Origin: Bradyrhizobium embrapense
GTDB taxonomy: Bacteria > Pseudomonadota > Alphaproteobacteria > Rhizobiales > Xanthobacteraceae
NCBI RefSeq assembly: GCF_001189235.2
Contig: NZ_LFIP02000003.1
Span: 682,001-746,000 of the forward strand
Reading direction: 5' to 3'
Length of the DNA stretch: 64,000 nt
Shown here: piece after piece, positions 51,827 through 61,164 of the stretch
Numbering within the stretch: the first letter of the stretch is position 1
Layout: the number at the start of each line of letters is the position of its first letter
Notes under the pieces: model-generated
What the model saw: only the letters and a program-made list of their open reading frames with translations
What the model was told of the DNA's origin: nothing
The model's database searches: none
Position numbers and translations under genes: made by a program

Positions 51827-52531
51827 ATGCTGCAGATCAGCAAGCTCAATGCCTGGTATGGTGCAAGCCACGCGCTGCAGGACATCAGTCTCGAGGTGAC
51901 CAGGGGCGAGATCGTCTGCCTGATCGGGCGCAATGGCGCCGGCAAGACGACGACGCTCAAATCGATCATGGGATTGATGCGGCGGACGCGCGGCTCGGTC
52001 ACCTTCAAGGGTGAAGAGCTGTTGCGCCAGCCGGCGCATGTGCGCTTCGCGTTGGGACTGGCCTACGTTCCGGAGGAGCGACGGATCGTACAGGGGCTGA
52101 CCGTGCGCGAGAATTTGCGCCTAGGGCTGGTCGCATCGAAGCAGAAGAAGCGGGAAACCCAGCTGATCGACGAGATCGCAGCGATCTTCCCACGTCTGGC
52201 CGAGCGTATGGATCAAGAGGCGGTCACGATGTCCGGCGGCGAGCAGCAGATGCTGGCGATCGCGCGGGCGATGATCGCAAAGCCCGACCTGATCATGCTG
52301 GATGAGCCGTCGGAGGGCATCATGCCTGTTCTGGTCGACGAGATGTTCGAGCTGTTCCGCAGCATGAAGGCGCAGCGAACGACGGTTCTGCTCGTCGAGC
52401 AGAACGTCGAGCTTGCGCTCGGCATTGCCGATCGCGCTTATGTGTTGGATCAGGGCTGCGTGGTGCACCACGCGTCTGCGCAGGCACTGCTCGCCGACGA
52501 CGAGATCAAGGAGCGCTACTGCTCGGTCTGA
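51827..52531 (+). CDS. livF: ABC importer ATPase, LivF family (second importer)
   Basis: The protein has 234 residues with Walker A GRNGAGKTT, LAYVPEERRIVQGLTVRENL, signature MSGGEQQ, Walker B LIMLDEPSEGI and switch VEQN. It is the last gene of the rightward Mo-hydroxylase-Liv cluster. It converges on the alcohol dehydrogenase gene with a 46-base gap that shows no clear hairpin. Confidence 0.9.
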   Translation: MLQISKLNAWYGASHALQDISLEVTRGEIVCLIGRNGAGKTTTLKSIMGLMRRTRGSVTFKGEELLRQPAHVRFALGLAYVPEERRIVQGLTVRENLRLGLVASKQKKRETQLIDEIAAIFPRLAERMDQEAVTMSGGEQQMLAIARAMIAKPDLIMLDEPSEGIMPVLVDEMFELFRSMKAQRTTVLLVEQNVELALGIADRAYVLDQGCVVHHASAQALLADDEIKERYCSV

Positions 52532-52577
52532 GCTGCGCCCGCTCTGGCGCGGTGACAACCGGCCCGGCGACCCGGAC

Positions 52578-53729
52578 TTACTCCGCGGCGCTCGCGATGG
52601 CGTCTGCCTTGCGATTGGTCACGACGACCTTGATCGCATCATCGACGCGGTCGCGCGCATATCTCAGCGCCGTCGGCAGGTCGGCGAGCGGAAATGTATG
52701 CGTATGGATCCTGGTCGCGTCGAACCGCTTCGCGGCCATCAATTCCATCGCGCGGTGAGTGGCGCTGCGGCCTTCGCCGCGGATGCCGTAAGCATAGATG
52801 TTGTTCCGTACGAGGTGCGCAACGTCCAGCGTCGCCGCCTCGTGCGGGAAGGCGGCCAGACAGATCTTGCCGCCGCGATTGGTCATGTGAATGGCCTGAT
52901 TGAGTGTCGCTTCGGTGCCGGCACATTCGACGACATAGTCCGCGCCGATCCCCCCTGTTAGTTGCTTCACGACGTCGACGGCGTCTTCGTCGTTGATGTT
53001 GATGACGCGGTCGGCCCCCAATTCCCTGCCGATCGCCAGCCGCTTGCTGCGTGTTCCGGTCAGGATGACCGGGCTTGCACCAAGCGCCTTGGCCACAGCA
53101 ACTGCGAGAAGTCCGATCGGCCCAGGGCCGATCACCACGACGCACTCGCCGGCCACCAATCCCCCCAATTCCGTCAACCCATACATCGATATCCCGGCAG
53201 TCACCACGAGCGTCGCCTCCGCGTCGCTCATGGTATCCGGGACGCGCGCCAGCGTATTGATGTGATTGACCGCGTATTCGGCGAATCCGCCGTCGGTCGT
53301 AAAGCCGTTGGCGCGGTGACCCTTCTCCGGCTTTCCATAGTTGAGGCACGATGTGTACATGCCCTGGCGGCAGCGCTTGCATTGGCCGCAGCCCGCGTGG
53401 ATCTCGACGCTGACCCGCTCACCGATCCCGAACTCGTCGACACCGGGGCCAAGCGCGGCAACCGTGCCCATGTATTCGTGACCCGGCGTGAAGTTCTTGT
53501 TGAAGGGTGTGCCGCCCTGAATGCTTGCCGGCGACCCGGCATGGATGATTTCGAGGTCGGTGGCGCAGATCGCCACCGCGTCGATCCGCACCAGCACTTC
53601 GGCGCGCGAGGGGATCGGCGTCGGCTTCTCGCGCAGCAGGAGCTGGTCGGGATCACCAAGGACCCAGGCTGCCATCAGGTCGGGGATGGGAAGGTCGGGC
53701 GATGTCTTGACGCCGGGCGGCTGGTACAT
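52578..53729 (-). CDS. Zinc-dependent alcohol dehydrogenase (MDR family)
   Basis: The protein has 383 residues. Catalytic zinc ligands are Cys in AICATDLEIIHAG and the His-Glu of GHEYMG. Structural zinc Cys are in CGQCKRCRQGMYTSC (about residues 115-130). The NAD(P)-binding loop is GPGPIGLLAVAVAKALGA. The first 20 residues (MYQPPGVKTSPDLPIPDLMA) extend beyond the usual start; an internal Met at 19 is a possible start. It is a single gene; the substrate is unknown. Confidence 0.88.
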   Translation of the reverse strand: MYQPPGVKTSPDLPIPDLMAAWVLGDPDQLLLREKPTPIPSRAEVLVRIDAVAICATDLEIIHAGSPASIQGGTPFNKNFTPGHEYMGTVAALGPGVDEFGIGERVSVEIHAGCGQCKRCRQGMYTSCLNYGKPEKGHRANGFTTDGGFAEYAVNHINTLARVPDTMSDAEATLVVTAGISMYGLTELGGLVAGECVVVIGPGPIGLLAVAVAKALGASPVILTGTRSKRLAIGRELGADRVININDEDAVDVVKQLTGGIGADYVVECAGTEATLNQAIHMTNRGGKICLAAFPHEAATLDVAHLVRNNIYAYGIRGEGRSATHRAMELMAAKRFDATRIHTHTFPLADLPTALRYARDRVDDAIKVVVTNRKADAIASAAE

Positions 53730-53924
53730 GGGCGTTTCCTCTTTCCGCTCTCAGCCTAGCGCGAAACGACGGTTTGCCGCGAGCCTCGGATCATTGGCAT
53801 CCGGGCCGGTGCATTTGCTGCACGGCAGCAAGCGCGTCGCAAAACATTCATACGCGGCCTATACTTGGTCGCTCCGTTGATGTTGAAATCGGCATTGCAT
53901 CCCTCTCCCAGACCGGAGCCTCTC

Positions 53925-54932
53925 ATGAAGACCGTCCGCCTTGTCCTTGCGTTGCTGGCGCTGACGCTGCTCGCGCCGTGGCAATCCGCCAGGGCGGCCG
54001 ACGTGATCTGCTACAATTGCCCGCCGGAATGGGCCGATTGGGCCTCGATGCTGAAGGCGATCAAGGCGGACCTCAACTACGATATCCCGCATGACAACAA
54101 GAATTCCGGCCAGGCGCTGGCCCAGATCCTGGCAGAGAAGAGCAACCCGGTCGGCGATATCGGCTATTTCGGCGTGACCTTCGGCATGAAGGCCAAGGCC
54201 CAGGACGCACTCGAGCCCTACAAGCCCGTGCATTGGGATCAGGTCCCGGCCGGTCTCAAGGATCCCGACGGCTACTGGACCACGATCCACTCCGGCACGC
54301 TCGGCCTGTTCGTGAACAAGGACGCGCTCGGCGGCAAGCCGGTGCCGGCCTGCTGGAAGGACCTCCTGAAACCCGACTACAAGGGCATGGTCGGTTACCT
54401 CGACCCGTCGTCCGCCGCGGTGGGTTATGTCGGCGCAGTCGCCGTCAATCTCGCGCTGGGCGGTTCGCCGACCAATTTCGATCCGGCGATCACCTTCTTC
54501 AAGGAGCTGCGCAAGAACGATCCGATCGTGCCCAAGCAGACGTCGTACGCCCGCGTCGTGTCGGGTGAGATGCCGATCCTGTTCGATTACGACTTCAACG
54601 CCTATCGCGCGAAATATTCCGAGAAGGGCAACTTCGAGTTCGTCATTCCCTGCGAGGGCTCGGTGGTGTTTCCCTATGTCGTTGGTCTCGTGAAGAACGC
54701 GCCGGACAAGGAGAAGGCCAAGAAGGTGATGGACTATCTCTTGTCCGACAAGGGGCAGGCGATCTGGACCAATGCCTATCTGCGCCCCTCGCGCCCGATC
54801 GAGCTGCCGGCTGCCGTGAAGGGCAAATTCCTCCCTGACACCGACTATGCCCGCGCCAAGAGCGTCGACTGGGGCGAGATGGAAAACGTGCAAAAAGGCT
54901 TCGTCGACCGCTATCTCGCCGAAGTCCGCTGA
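53925..54932 (+). CDS. ABC importer solute-binding protein (Fe3+/aminoethylphosphonate type)
   Basis: The protein has 335 residues. The signal peptide is MKTVRLVLALLALTLLAPWQ, cut after ARA. The mature protein starts ADVICYNCPPEWADWASML and has two Cys close together. The SGTLGLFVNKDAL and VVGLVKNAPDKEKAKKVMDYLLSDKGQ stretches place it in the type 2 binding protein group with Fe3+, putrescine and phosphonate carriers. CCGGAG lies upstream of ATG 53925. A phosphodiesterase gene at the operon end points to a phosphorus compound (inference). Confidence 0.85.
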   Translation: MKTVRLVLALLALTLLAPWQSARAADVICYNCPPEWADWASMLKAIKADLNYDIPHDNKNSGQALAQILAEKSNPVGDIGYFGVTFGMKAKAQDALEPYKPVHWDQVPAGLKDPDGYWTTIHSGTLGLFVNKDALGGKPVPACWKDLLKPDYKGMVGYLDPSSAAVGYVGAVAVNLALGGSPTNFDPAITFFKELRKNDPIVPKQTSYARVVSGEMPILFDYDFNAYRAKYSEKGNFEFVIPCEGSVVFPYVVGLVKNAPDKEKAKKVMDYLLSDKGQAIWTNAYLRPSRPIELPAAVKGKFLPDTDYARAKSVDWGEMENVQKGFVDRYLAEVR

Positions 54933-54970
54933 GGCAATATGGTTCCCTTCGACGGGGCACCATTCTTCCG

Positions 54971-55786
54971 ATGTCGCAAAGATCCTTCGTCTGGTTCTGT
55001 CTGCTGCCGCTTGCGGTCGTGACCACGGCGTTCTTCCTGTTGCCGATGGCACGGCTGGTGGTCGCGGGCGCCGAAGGGCCGCACGGGCTCGCCGGCTATC
55101 TCGCCATCCTCACCGAAGGGCGCTATCGCGCGACGCTGATCAACACCGTCTTGCTGGCCGCCGCAACGACGGTCGTCACGCTGATCGTGGCGACGATTGC
55201 CGGAATGTTCCTGCAACGGCACCGCTTCCCCGGGCGGGCCGTGCTGATCGCGATGCTGACCTTTCCGCTGGCCTTTCCCGGCGTGGTGGTCGGCTTCATG
55301 ATCATCCTGCTGGCGGGCCGGCAAGGGCTGATCGGCGATCTCTCGAACCGGATCTTCGGCGAGAAGCTCGTGTTCGCCTATTCGATCTACGGGCTTTTCC
55401 TCGGTTATCTCTACTTCTCGATCCCGCGCGTGATCCTCACCATCATGGCGGCCGTGCAGAAGCTCGACGTCGGGCTCGAGGAGGCTGCACGTTCGCTCGG
55501 CGCAAGCCCATGGGCGGTGCAGCGTGACGTCGTGCTGCCGGCGCTGGCGCCGGCCTTCGTCGCGTCCGGCGCGATCGCGTTTGCGACCGCGATGGGCGCC
55601 TTCGGTACTGCCTTCACGCTGGCGACGAACATCGACGTGCTGCCGATGCTGATTTACACCGAGTTCACGCTGGCTGCCAACTTTGCGACCTCGGCCGCGC
55701 TGTCGGTGGGGCTTGGCCTGATCACCTGGCTCATCCTTGCGCTGGCCCGCACGTTCAGCGGCAGCGCGGTCGCGGCGGCCGGGTGA
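54971..55786 (+). CDS. ABC importer permease 1
   Basis: The 271-residue protein has six membrane segments. The EAA loop reads EEAARSLGASPWAVQRDVVLPALAP, the site that docks the ATPase. It pairs with the next permease, which starts three bases after its stop. Confidence 0.88.
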   Translation: MSQRSFVWFCLLPLAVVTTAFFLLPMARLVVAGAEGPHGLAGYLAILTEGRYRATLINTVLLAAATTVVTLIVATIAGMFLQRHRFPGRAVLIAMLTFPLAFPGVVVGFMIILLAGRQGLIGDLSNRIFGEKLVFAYSIYGLFLGYLYFSIPRVILTIMAAVQKLDVGLEEAARSLGASPWAVQRDVVLPALAPAFVASGAIAFATAMGAFGTAFTLATNIDVLPMLIYTEFTLAANFATSAALSVGLGLITWLILALARTFSGSAVAAAG

Positions 55787-55789
55787 CGC

Positions 55790-56575
55790 ATGCGCGATCG
55801 CCTGATCTTTACCGGCCAGTTCATCTTCACGCTATTCGTCGCGGCATTCCTGGTGGTGCCCGCAGGGCTCTCGATCTCCGCCGGCGTCACCGTGAATTAC
55901 TTCCGGGGCATCCAGTCCGGCGTGACCCTGCAATGGGTCGCGCAGGTCTGGGAGCTCTATGCCGGCACCATTCTCCTCTCGTTCGTGATCGCCTTTGCGA
56001 CACTTGCCGTCACGCTGCTTGCCGGCGTTCCCGCGGCCTACGCGCTGCACGCGCGGGGAGGCCGACTCGCCCGTATCGTCGAGGAAATCATCACGCTGCC
56101 GCTGGCGATCCCCGGGCTTGCGATCGCGCTTGCGCTGCTGCTCACTTACGGGAGCTTTGGCGACTTTCGCCGCTCCTGGCTGTTCATCCTGGTCGGCCAT
56201 GTGATTTTCACCATGCCGTTCATGGTGCGATCGGTGATGGCGGTGTTTGCCACCGTGGACATCAAGACGCTCGACGAGGGCGCCGCCTCGCTGGGGGCGT
56301 CGCCATGGCGGCGCTTCTGCGATGTCATCGTGCCGAACGCGCTGCCAGGGATCCTTGCCGGCGCGCTGATGGTGGTGACGCTGTCGCTCGGCGAATTCAA
56401 CCTGACCTGGATGCTGCATACGCCGTTGACGAAGACGCTGCCGATCGGACTTGCCGACAGCTACGCCTCGATGCGGCTCGAGGTGGCCTCGGCGTATACG
56501 CTGATCTTCTTCGTGATGATCATCCCGCTGCTGGTTGCGATGCAGCTGCTGGCCGACAGGGACAACAAGCGATGA
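55790..56575 (+). CDS. ABC importer permease 2
   Basis: The 261-residue protein has six membrane segments and an EAA loop, DEGAASLGASPWRRFCDVIVPNALPG. Its TGA overlaps the ATG of the ATPase gene. Separate permeases distinguish it from fused FbpB-type iron importers. Confidence 0.88.
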   Translation: MRDRLIFTGQFIFTLFVAAFLVVPAGLSISAGVTVNYFRGIQSGVTLQWVAQVWELYAGTILLSFVIAFATLAVTLLAGVPAAYALHARGGRLARIVEEIITLPLAIPGLAIALALLLTYGSFGDFRRSWLFILVGHVIFTMPFMVRSVMAVFATVDIKTLDEGAASLGASPWRRFCDVIVPNALPGILAGALMVVTLSLGEFNLTWMLHTPLTKTLPIGLADSYASMRLEVASAYTLIFFVMIIPLLVAMQLLADRDNKR

Positions 56576-57630
56576 ACACGGCGGGGCACGGTGCGGCGGT
56601 GCAGATCGAGGCATGCGGCAAGACCTTTGCCGACGGCACGCGTGCGCTCGATCCTGCGACCCTCGACATCGCACGCGGCGAGACGCTGGTGCTGCTCGGT
56701 CCATCCGGCTGCGGGAAGACCACGATGCTGCGCATCATCGCAGGCCTCGAATTGCCGGATGCGGGCGGCAAGGTGCTGTTCGATGGCAAGGATATGACCT
56801 CGGTTCCGATCGAGCGGCGCAATGTCGGCATGGTGTTTCAGTCCTACGCCCTGTTCCCCAACATGACGGTCGCGGACAATATCGCCTACGGCCTGAAGAT
56901 CCGGGGTGTTGCCAAAGACGAGCGGGCCGCGCGCGTTGCCGAGCTGGTTGCCCTCACGAACATCACGGGGTTGGAGAACCGGCGCATCGAGCAGCTTTCT
57001 GGCGGCCAGCGCCAGCGTGTGGCACTGGCGCGTGCGGTCGCGATCCGGCCGGGCATCTTGCTGCTCGACGAGCCCTTGACCGCGCTCGACGCCGCCTTGC
57101 GGGACCGGCTGCGGAGCGAGCTCAACCGGCTGTTGCGCGCGCTCGGAATCACGACGATCTACGTCACCCACGACCAGGCCGAAGCCATGGAATTGGGTGA
57201 CCGCATTGTCGTGATGCGGAAGGGGGCGATCGCCCAGATCGGCACGCCGCGCGAGGTCTACTTCGCGCCCAGGGACCGCTTCGTGGCGGAATTCATCGGA
57301 GCGGCGAATATAGTGGAAGCTCCTATCGACAACGGCGAATTGATCCTGCCCGGCGGACGATTGCCGATCAGGGACGGCGCCACGGGGGCGAACGCGACCG
57401 TCATGATCCGCCCCGAAACCATTCGTGTGACGGACGCCGAGGCGGCGGTGCTCTCGGGAGTAATCGATTCCATCAGCTTCGTCGGCGACCGGCAGCGAAT
57501 TGTCGTGAGTGGTGCATCGAGCAAGCCGCTCAATGTCGACGCGCCCAACACAATCCTGGCCAAGGTTGGCGATCGAATCGGGCTATCTATCGCACCCGAT
57601 GCGCTTCGCATGCTGCCGTCCGAACCCTGA
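56572..57630 (+). CDS. ABC importer ATPase with TOBE domain
   Basis: The protein has 352 residues. Walker A GPSGCGKTT, Q loop MVFQSYALFP, signature LSGGQRQ, Walker B ILLLDEPLTALD and switch THDQAEAM are intact. The C-terminal 110 residues form a TOBE-like regulatory domain (GVIDSISFVGDRQRIVVSG). It energises the importer of permeases 1 and 2. Confidence 0.92.
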   Translation: MNTAGHGAAVQIEACGKTFADGTRALDPATLDIARGETLVLLGPSGCGKTTMLRIIAGLELPDAGGKVLFDGKDMTSVPIERRNVGMVFQSYALFPNMTVADNIAYGLKIRGVAKDERAARVAELVALTNITGLENRRIEQLSGGQRQRVALARAVAIRPGILLLDEPLTALDAALRDRLRSELNRLLRALGITTIYVTHDQAEAMELGDRIVVMRKGAIAQIGTPREVYFAPRDRFVAEFIGAANIVEAPIDNGELILPGGRLPIRDGATGANATVMIRPETIRVTDAEAAVLSGVIDSISFVGDRQRIVVSGASSKPLNVDAPNTILAKVGDRIGLSIAPDALRMLPSEP

Positions 57631-57639
57631 GATACATCG

Positions 57640-58479
57640 ATGCCGTCGAAACCCGTCCTGATCGCGCAGATCTCCGACCTCCATATCAAGCCGCCGGGAG
57701 CGCTGGCCTATGGCCGGGTCGACACCGCGAAGGCGCTCGAACGTTGCGTGGCGGCGCTCGGCGCATTCGAGCCGGCGCCCGATTTCGTCGTCATCTCCGG
57801 CGACCTCGTCGACACGCCGTCGGTCGAGGAATACGACTATCTCAAGCGATTGCTCGCGCCGCTGCGGCTGCCGTTTGCCGGCATTCCCGGCAATCACGAC
57901 TCGCGCCGGTGGATGCGCGAAGCGTTTCCGGCCGCGCCCTATGTTCACCCGACTGGCCCGCTCGACCAGAAGATCGCGGTGAGTGGCCTCGATCTCCTGC
58001 TGCTTGATTCAAGCGTAGCCGGCAAGCCGCACGGCATGCTCGAGCCGTCCACGCTGCAATGGCTGGACGCAGCGCTGGCGACGGCGGCAGGCCGGCCGGC
58101 GCTGCTTTTCCTGCATCACCCGCCATTCAAGGGCGGCATCTGGCATATGGACCGGCAAGACCTCTTCAATGCCGACGCATTGGCCGACATCGTCAGGCGT
58201 CACCCGCGCGTTCGGTTGATCGCGTGCGGGCACGTCCATCGTGCGATGCTGACCACTTTCGCCGGCATCCCCGTGACCATATGCCCAGCCCCGAACCATG
58301 CGGTCGACCTGGACCTCGGACAGCTCCGCGAGCCGTCGTTCAAGGTGGAACCGCCCGCATTTCATTTGCACACATGGTTTCCCGGGCCGGACTTTGGACA
58401 GCTGGTCACGCACCAGATCCCCATCGGTCAGTTCGACGGGCCGCATCCGTTCTTCGGGCCGGACGGCAAGCTGCTGTGA
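57640..58479 (+). CDS. Class III metallophosphoesterase (CpdA/GpdQ-like)
   Basis: The protein has 279 residues. All five metal motifs are present: ISDLHIK, SGDLVD, GNHD, LHHPP and GHVH. The family includes cAMP phosphodiesterase CpdA and glycerophosphodiesterase GpdQ. It follows the ATPase gene by nine bases, so it is probably the last gene of the importer operon. A phosphodiester as imported substrate is an attractive but unproven idea. The gap 58480-58774 that follows has only a small GCCCC/GGGGC hairpin (58670-58683). Confidence 0.87.
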   Translation: MPSKPVLIAQISDLHIKPPGALAYGRVDTAKALERCVAALGAFEPAPDFVVISGDLVDTPSVEEYDYLKRLLAPLRLPFAGIPGNHDSRRWMREAFPAAPYVHPTGPLDQKIAVSGLDLLLLDSSVAGKPHGMLEPSTLQWLDAALATAAGRPALLFLHHPPFKGGIWHMDRQDLFNADALADIVRRHPRVRLIACGHVHRAMLTTFAGIPVTICPAPNHAVDLDLGQLREPSFKVEPPAFHLHTWFPGPDFGQLVTHQIPIGQFDGPHPFFGPDGKLL

Positions 58480-58774
58480 GGGAGCCGCGTCGCCCCCCTC
58501 ACACGAACGGGTTTTGCAGGCGGGATTGCCGCTGGTGGGCGGGGGTTTCCAGATCGAAGGCAACCGCCGGCTACAATTGAGCGTTGCAACTAGGCACATA
58601 TTTATTCCAAATTGTACCTTGGATGCCTTCCAGCCCGATCTCACCGGCCCGGACCTTTTGTTGCTGTAGGCCCCCGGTGGGGCTATAGTCGTTTCCGCTT
58701 TCATTGATCACTGGCTTGTCGGTGCCGCGCTGCTGGCGCGCCGGCTCAACGCAACACAATCAGTCTGGATCACA

Positions 58775-59512
58775 ATGACCGGTGCGCTGCCCATAGAACG
58801 AACTGCCGGCGCGCCGTTGTTTTCGAACAACAAGCTGTCGGTGCTGCGCAAGCATCCTTACTTTGTCGATCTCGAGCCCGAAGCATTCGATCAGCTCTGC
58901 CGCTATGCCAAGCACGTCACGCTGAAGCGCGGAACGACGATCTTCTCCAAGGGCGATCCGGGCACCAGCCTGATTGCGGTGATCTCGGGCACGGTGAAAA
59001 TCAGCATCTCGTCGCCGGACGGTCGCAACGCGATCCTGAACCTGATCGAAGCAGGAGAGATATTCGGCGAGATCGCGCTGCTCGACGGTCTGTCGCGGAC
59101 CGCCGATGCTACCGCCAACACCAATTGCGAGTTGTTCGTCATCGACCGGCGCGAGTTCATTCCGTTCGTGCGCAGCCAGCCGACGCTTGCGATGAAGTTC
59201 ATCGAGCTGCTGTGCGCGAGGTTGCGCTGGACCAGCGACCAGGTCGAGCAGGTGATCCTGCAGGATCTGCCGGGCCGTCTGGCGAGCGCGCTGCTGCGCC
59301 TGAGCGACAAGCACAAGCCGCAGGGGCGCACCATCTCGATTACCCAGCAGGAGATCAGCGAGATGGTCGGGATGACCCGCGAGAGCATCAACAAGCAGCT
59401 CCGCGCGTGGGCGACACGCGGTTGGGTCAGGCTTGAGCACGGTGCGATCGTCGTGCTGAAGCCCGAGTCGCTGCAGGCCCTGGTCGAGGCCGGGGCTGAT
59501 GACGGCGAGTAG
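58775..59512 (+). CDS. Crp/Fnr-family transcriptional regulator
   Basis: The protein has 245 residues. The cyclic-nucleotide-binding-like domain covers about 25-140 (FSKGDPGTSLIAVISGTVKIS, GEIFGEIALLDGLSRTADATA). The helix-turn-helix covers about 175-230 (TQQEISEMVGMTRESINKQLRAW). The Cys are not in the FNR cluster pattern. GEIALLDGLSRTA resembles the cAMP-binding loop, where G-E-x-x-L and R-T/S-A are expected. It stands alone downstream of a possible cyclic-nucleotide phosphodiesterase gene, a suggestive neighbour. Confidence 0.88.
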   Translation: MTGALPIERTAGAPLFSNNKLSVLRKHPYFVDLEPEAFDQLCRYAKHVTLKRGTTIFSKGDPGTSLIAVISGTVKISISSPDGRNAILNLIEAGEIFGEIALLDGLSRTADATANTNCELFVIDRREFIPFVRSQPTLAMKFIELLCARLRWTSDQVEQVILQDLPGRLASALLRLSDKHKPQGRTISITQQEISEMVGMTRESINKQLRAWATRGWVRLEHGAIVVLKPESLQALVEAGADDGE

Positions 59513-59653
59513 CCGCTATCTGGTCGGCGCGGTCGCACCGGCGTTTCACGAAATGGTGAATCGGACAAGGCCTGTGAGATCATTCACATCGGCCGTGCGT
59601 GCCCTGCGGTAAGTGACGCTTCGGTGGAGCACACTCGCACTGTGGAGAAATCC

Positions 59654-59938
59654 ATGCAGGGCTCTTTCGACAACCGGGAACAGGACACGCGGCAGCAGGA
59701 TCCGGAGAGCAACTACGGGAGCTTCGGCATCAAGCTGATCGCTCTCCCGGTGCTCGTGGTCGTTGCATTGATCGGGATGTTGGTCAGCCACCCCGCCGCG
59801 GTCAAATGGATATCGGACGCGGCGCAAGCGGAATTCGCCGGAACCGGCGCCGTAGATGCCGATCCGTCGACCAAGATCGCACAGCCGGCGCCCACGGCGC
59901 AGCCGCGCAATGAGACGCGGACGGTGAAGACCAACTGA
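59654..59938 (+). CDS. Small single-span membrane protein
   Basis: The protein has 94 residues from ATG 59654 (GGAGAAA upstream). A polar start with repeated Gln/Asp (FDNREQDTRQQDPES) leads to the span IKLIALPVLVVVALIGMLV. A tail rich in Pro and Ala follows. The layout resembles the protein at 31619-31927; both are unassigned. Confidence 0.6.
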   Translation: MQGSFDNREQDTRQQDPESNYGSFGIKLIALPVLVVVALIGMLVSHPAAVKWISDAAQAEFAGTGAVDADPSTKIAQPAPTAQPRNETRTVKTN

Positions 59939-59953
59939 TCGTTGGCATCCTCG

Positions 59954-61048
59954 TCACGCCGCAACCCCGAGCAGCTTGGCCGCGGTCCGGCCGAGAACGT
60001 TGGCCTTGTCATCGTCGCTCAGCGATGCGCAGGCGAAGATGTGGTCGGCCGGCGCCAGCTGCCACGGATAGGGATAGTCGCTTCCCAGCACGATCTGGCC
60101 GGCGCCAACCTGCGCGGCAAGGTGCCGGATCGCCTCGGGCGTGAAGATCAGCGAGTCGAAATAAATCTGCTTGAGGTATTCGGTCGGCGCCTTCTGCAGC
60201 TTGATCTTCGGATCGCATCCCTTCGGTCCGACCAGGCAGGGGTGGTCCGAACGATCGGCGTAAGAGGGAAGATAGCCGCCGCCATGCGCGGCGATGATCT
60301 TCAGTCCCGGGAAGCGGTCGAGCGTGCCCTCGAAGATCAAATGGGAGAGCGCGATCGTGGTCTCGAGCGGATTGCCGATGGTGTTGCCGAGCCAGCCATT
60401 GCCCGAGAGCCGCTTGCCAAGCTCGGGCACGCCCTGCGGATGGATGAACAGGGGGACGCCGAGCTCCTCCGCCTTGGCCCACACGGGATGAAACCTGGAA
60501 TCGGAGAATTCGACGCCGTCGACCACGCCGCCGATCGCCGCGCCCTTCAGCCCCTGCTTCTTCACTGCCGTCTCCAGCTCCTGCACGGCAAGGTCGGGTG
60601 CCTGCAACGTCAGCGAGGCGAAGGCTGCGAACCGCTCGGGCTTCGAAGCGCACAGCTCGGCGAGCTTTTCATTCTGGACCTTCACGATCTTGCCGGCGAG
60701 ATCGCGATCGCGCTCGTACCAGAATGGATTGATCGAGAGCACCTCCATATCGACGGCCTGTGCGTCCATTGCTGCGAGGCGCTTGTCGATCTCGATGAAC
60801 GCTTCCGCGGCGCCGTTGACCGGCGGTAGTTGATATTTTCCGGCGTCTGCGCCAAGCAGCGCGCCCGCCTCGCGGAAGTGGCAATGCGCGTGAATGTCGA
60901 TCGTCTTGATGCGCTTGCCGTCGACGGTGACCGGCAATTTCTGGCGCGATGCTTGCGCATTCGCGTTGTGGACGAGCCCGCAGCCGCAGAACACGATGCC
61001 TGCCGCCGCCGTCGCTCCCGCTTTCAGGAAATCCCGCCTTGTGGTCAT
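59954..61048 (-). CDS. Tat-exported amidohydrolase (amidohydrolase-2 family)
   Basis: The protein has 364 residues. The twin-arginine signal is MTTRRDFLKAGATAAAGIVF, with a Cys-Gly-Cys near residue 22. The barrel has the metal-binding HAHCHF after strand 1, IHPQGVPELG with a His in the middle, AHGGGYLPSY and LGSDYPYPW with the late Asp. This is the ACMSD/gamma-resorcylate decarboxylase-like branch, so it may be a hydrolase or a decarboxylase. It is in tandem with the TRAP operon (116 bases downstream of dctM). Confidence 0.86.
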   Translation of the reverse strand: MTTRRDFLKAGATAAAGIVFCGCGLVHNANAQASRQKLPVTVDGKRIKTIDIHAHCHFREAGALLGADAGKYQLPPVNGAAEAFIEIDKRLAAMDAQAVDMEVLSINPFWYERDRDLAGKIVKVQNEKLAELCASKPERFAAFASLTLQAPDLAVQELETAVKKQGLKGAAIGGVVDGVEFSDSRFHPVWAKAEELGVPLFIHPQGVPELGKRLSGNGWLGNTIGNPLETTIALSHLIFEGTLDRFPGLKIIAAHGGGYLPSYADRSDHPCLVGPKGCDPKIKLQKAPTEYLKQIYFDSLIFTPEAIRHLAAQVGAGQIVLGSDYPYPWQLAPADHIFACASLSDDDKANVLGRTAAKLLGVAA

Positions 61049-61164
61049 GACGATCGCCTCCCTGGTCTTTTGTTATGGACGGCAGCCTAGGGATGCCGGC
61101 GAGCGGTCGCAAGACCACACGCCGTGCGTGTAGCGCAGTGTTGATCTGCAAGATGCCGTTTGCC

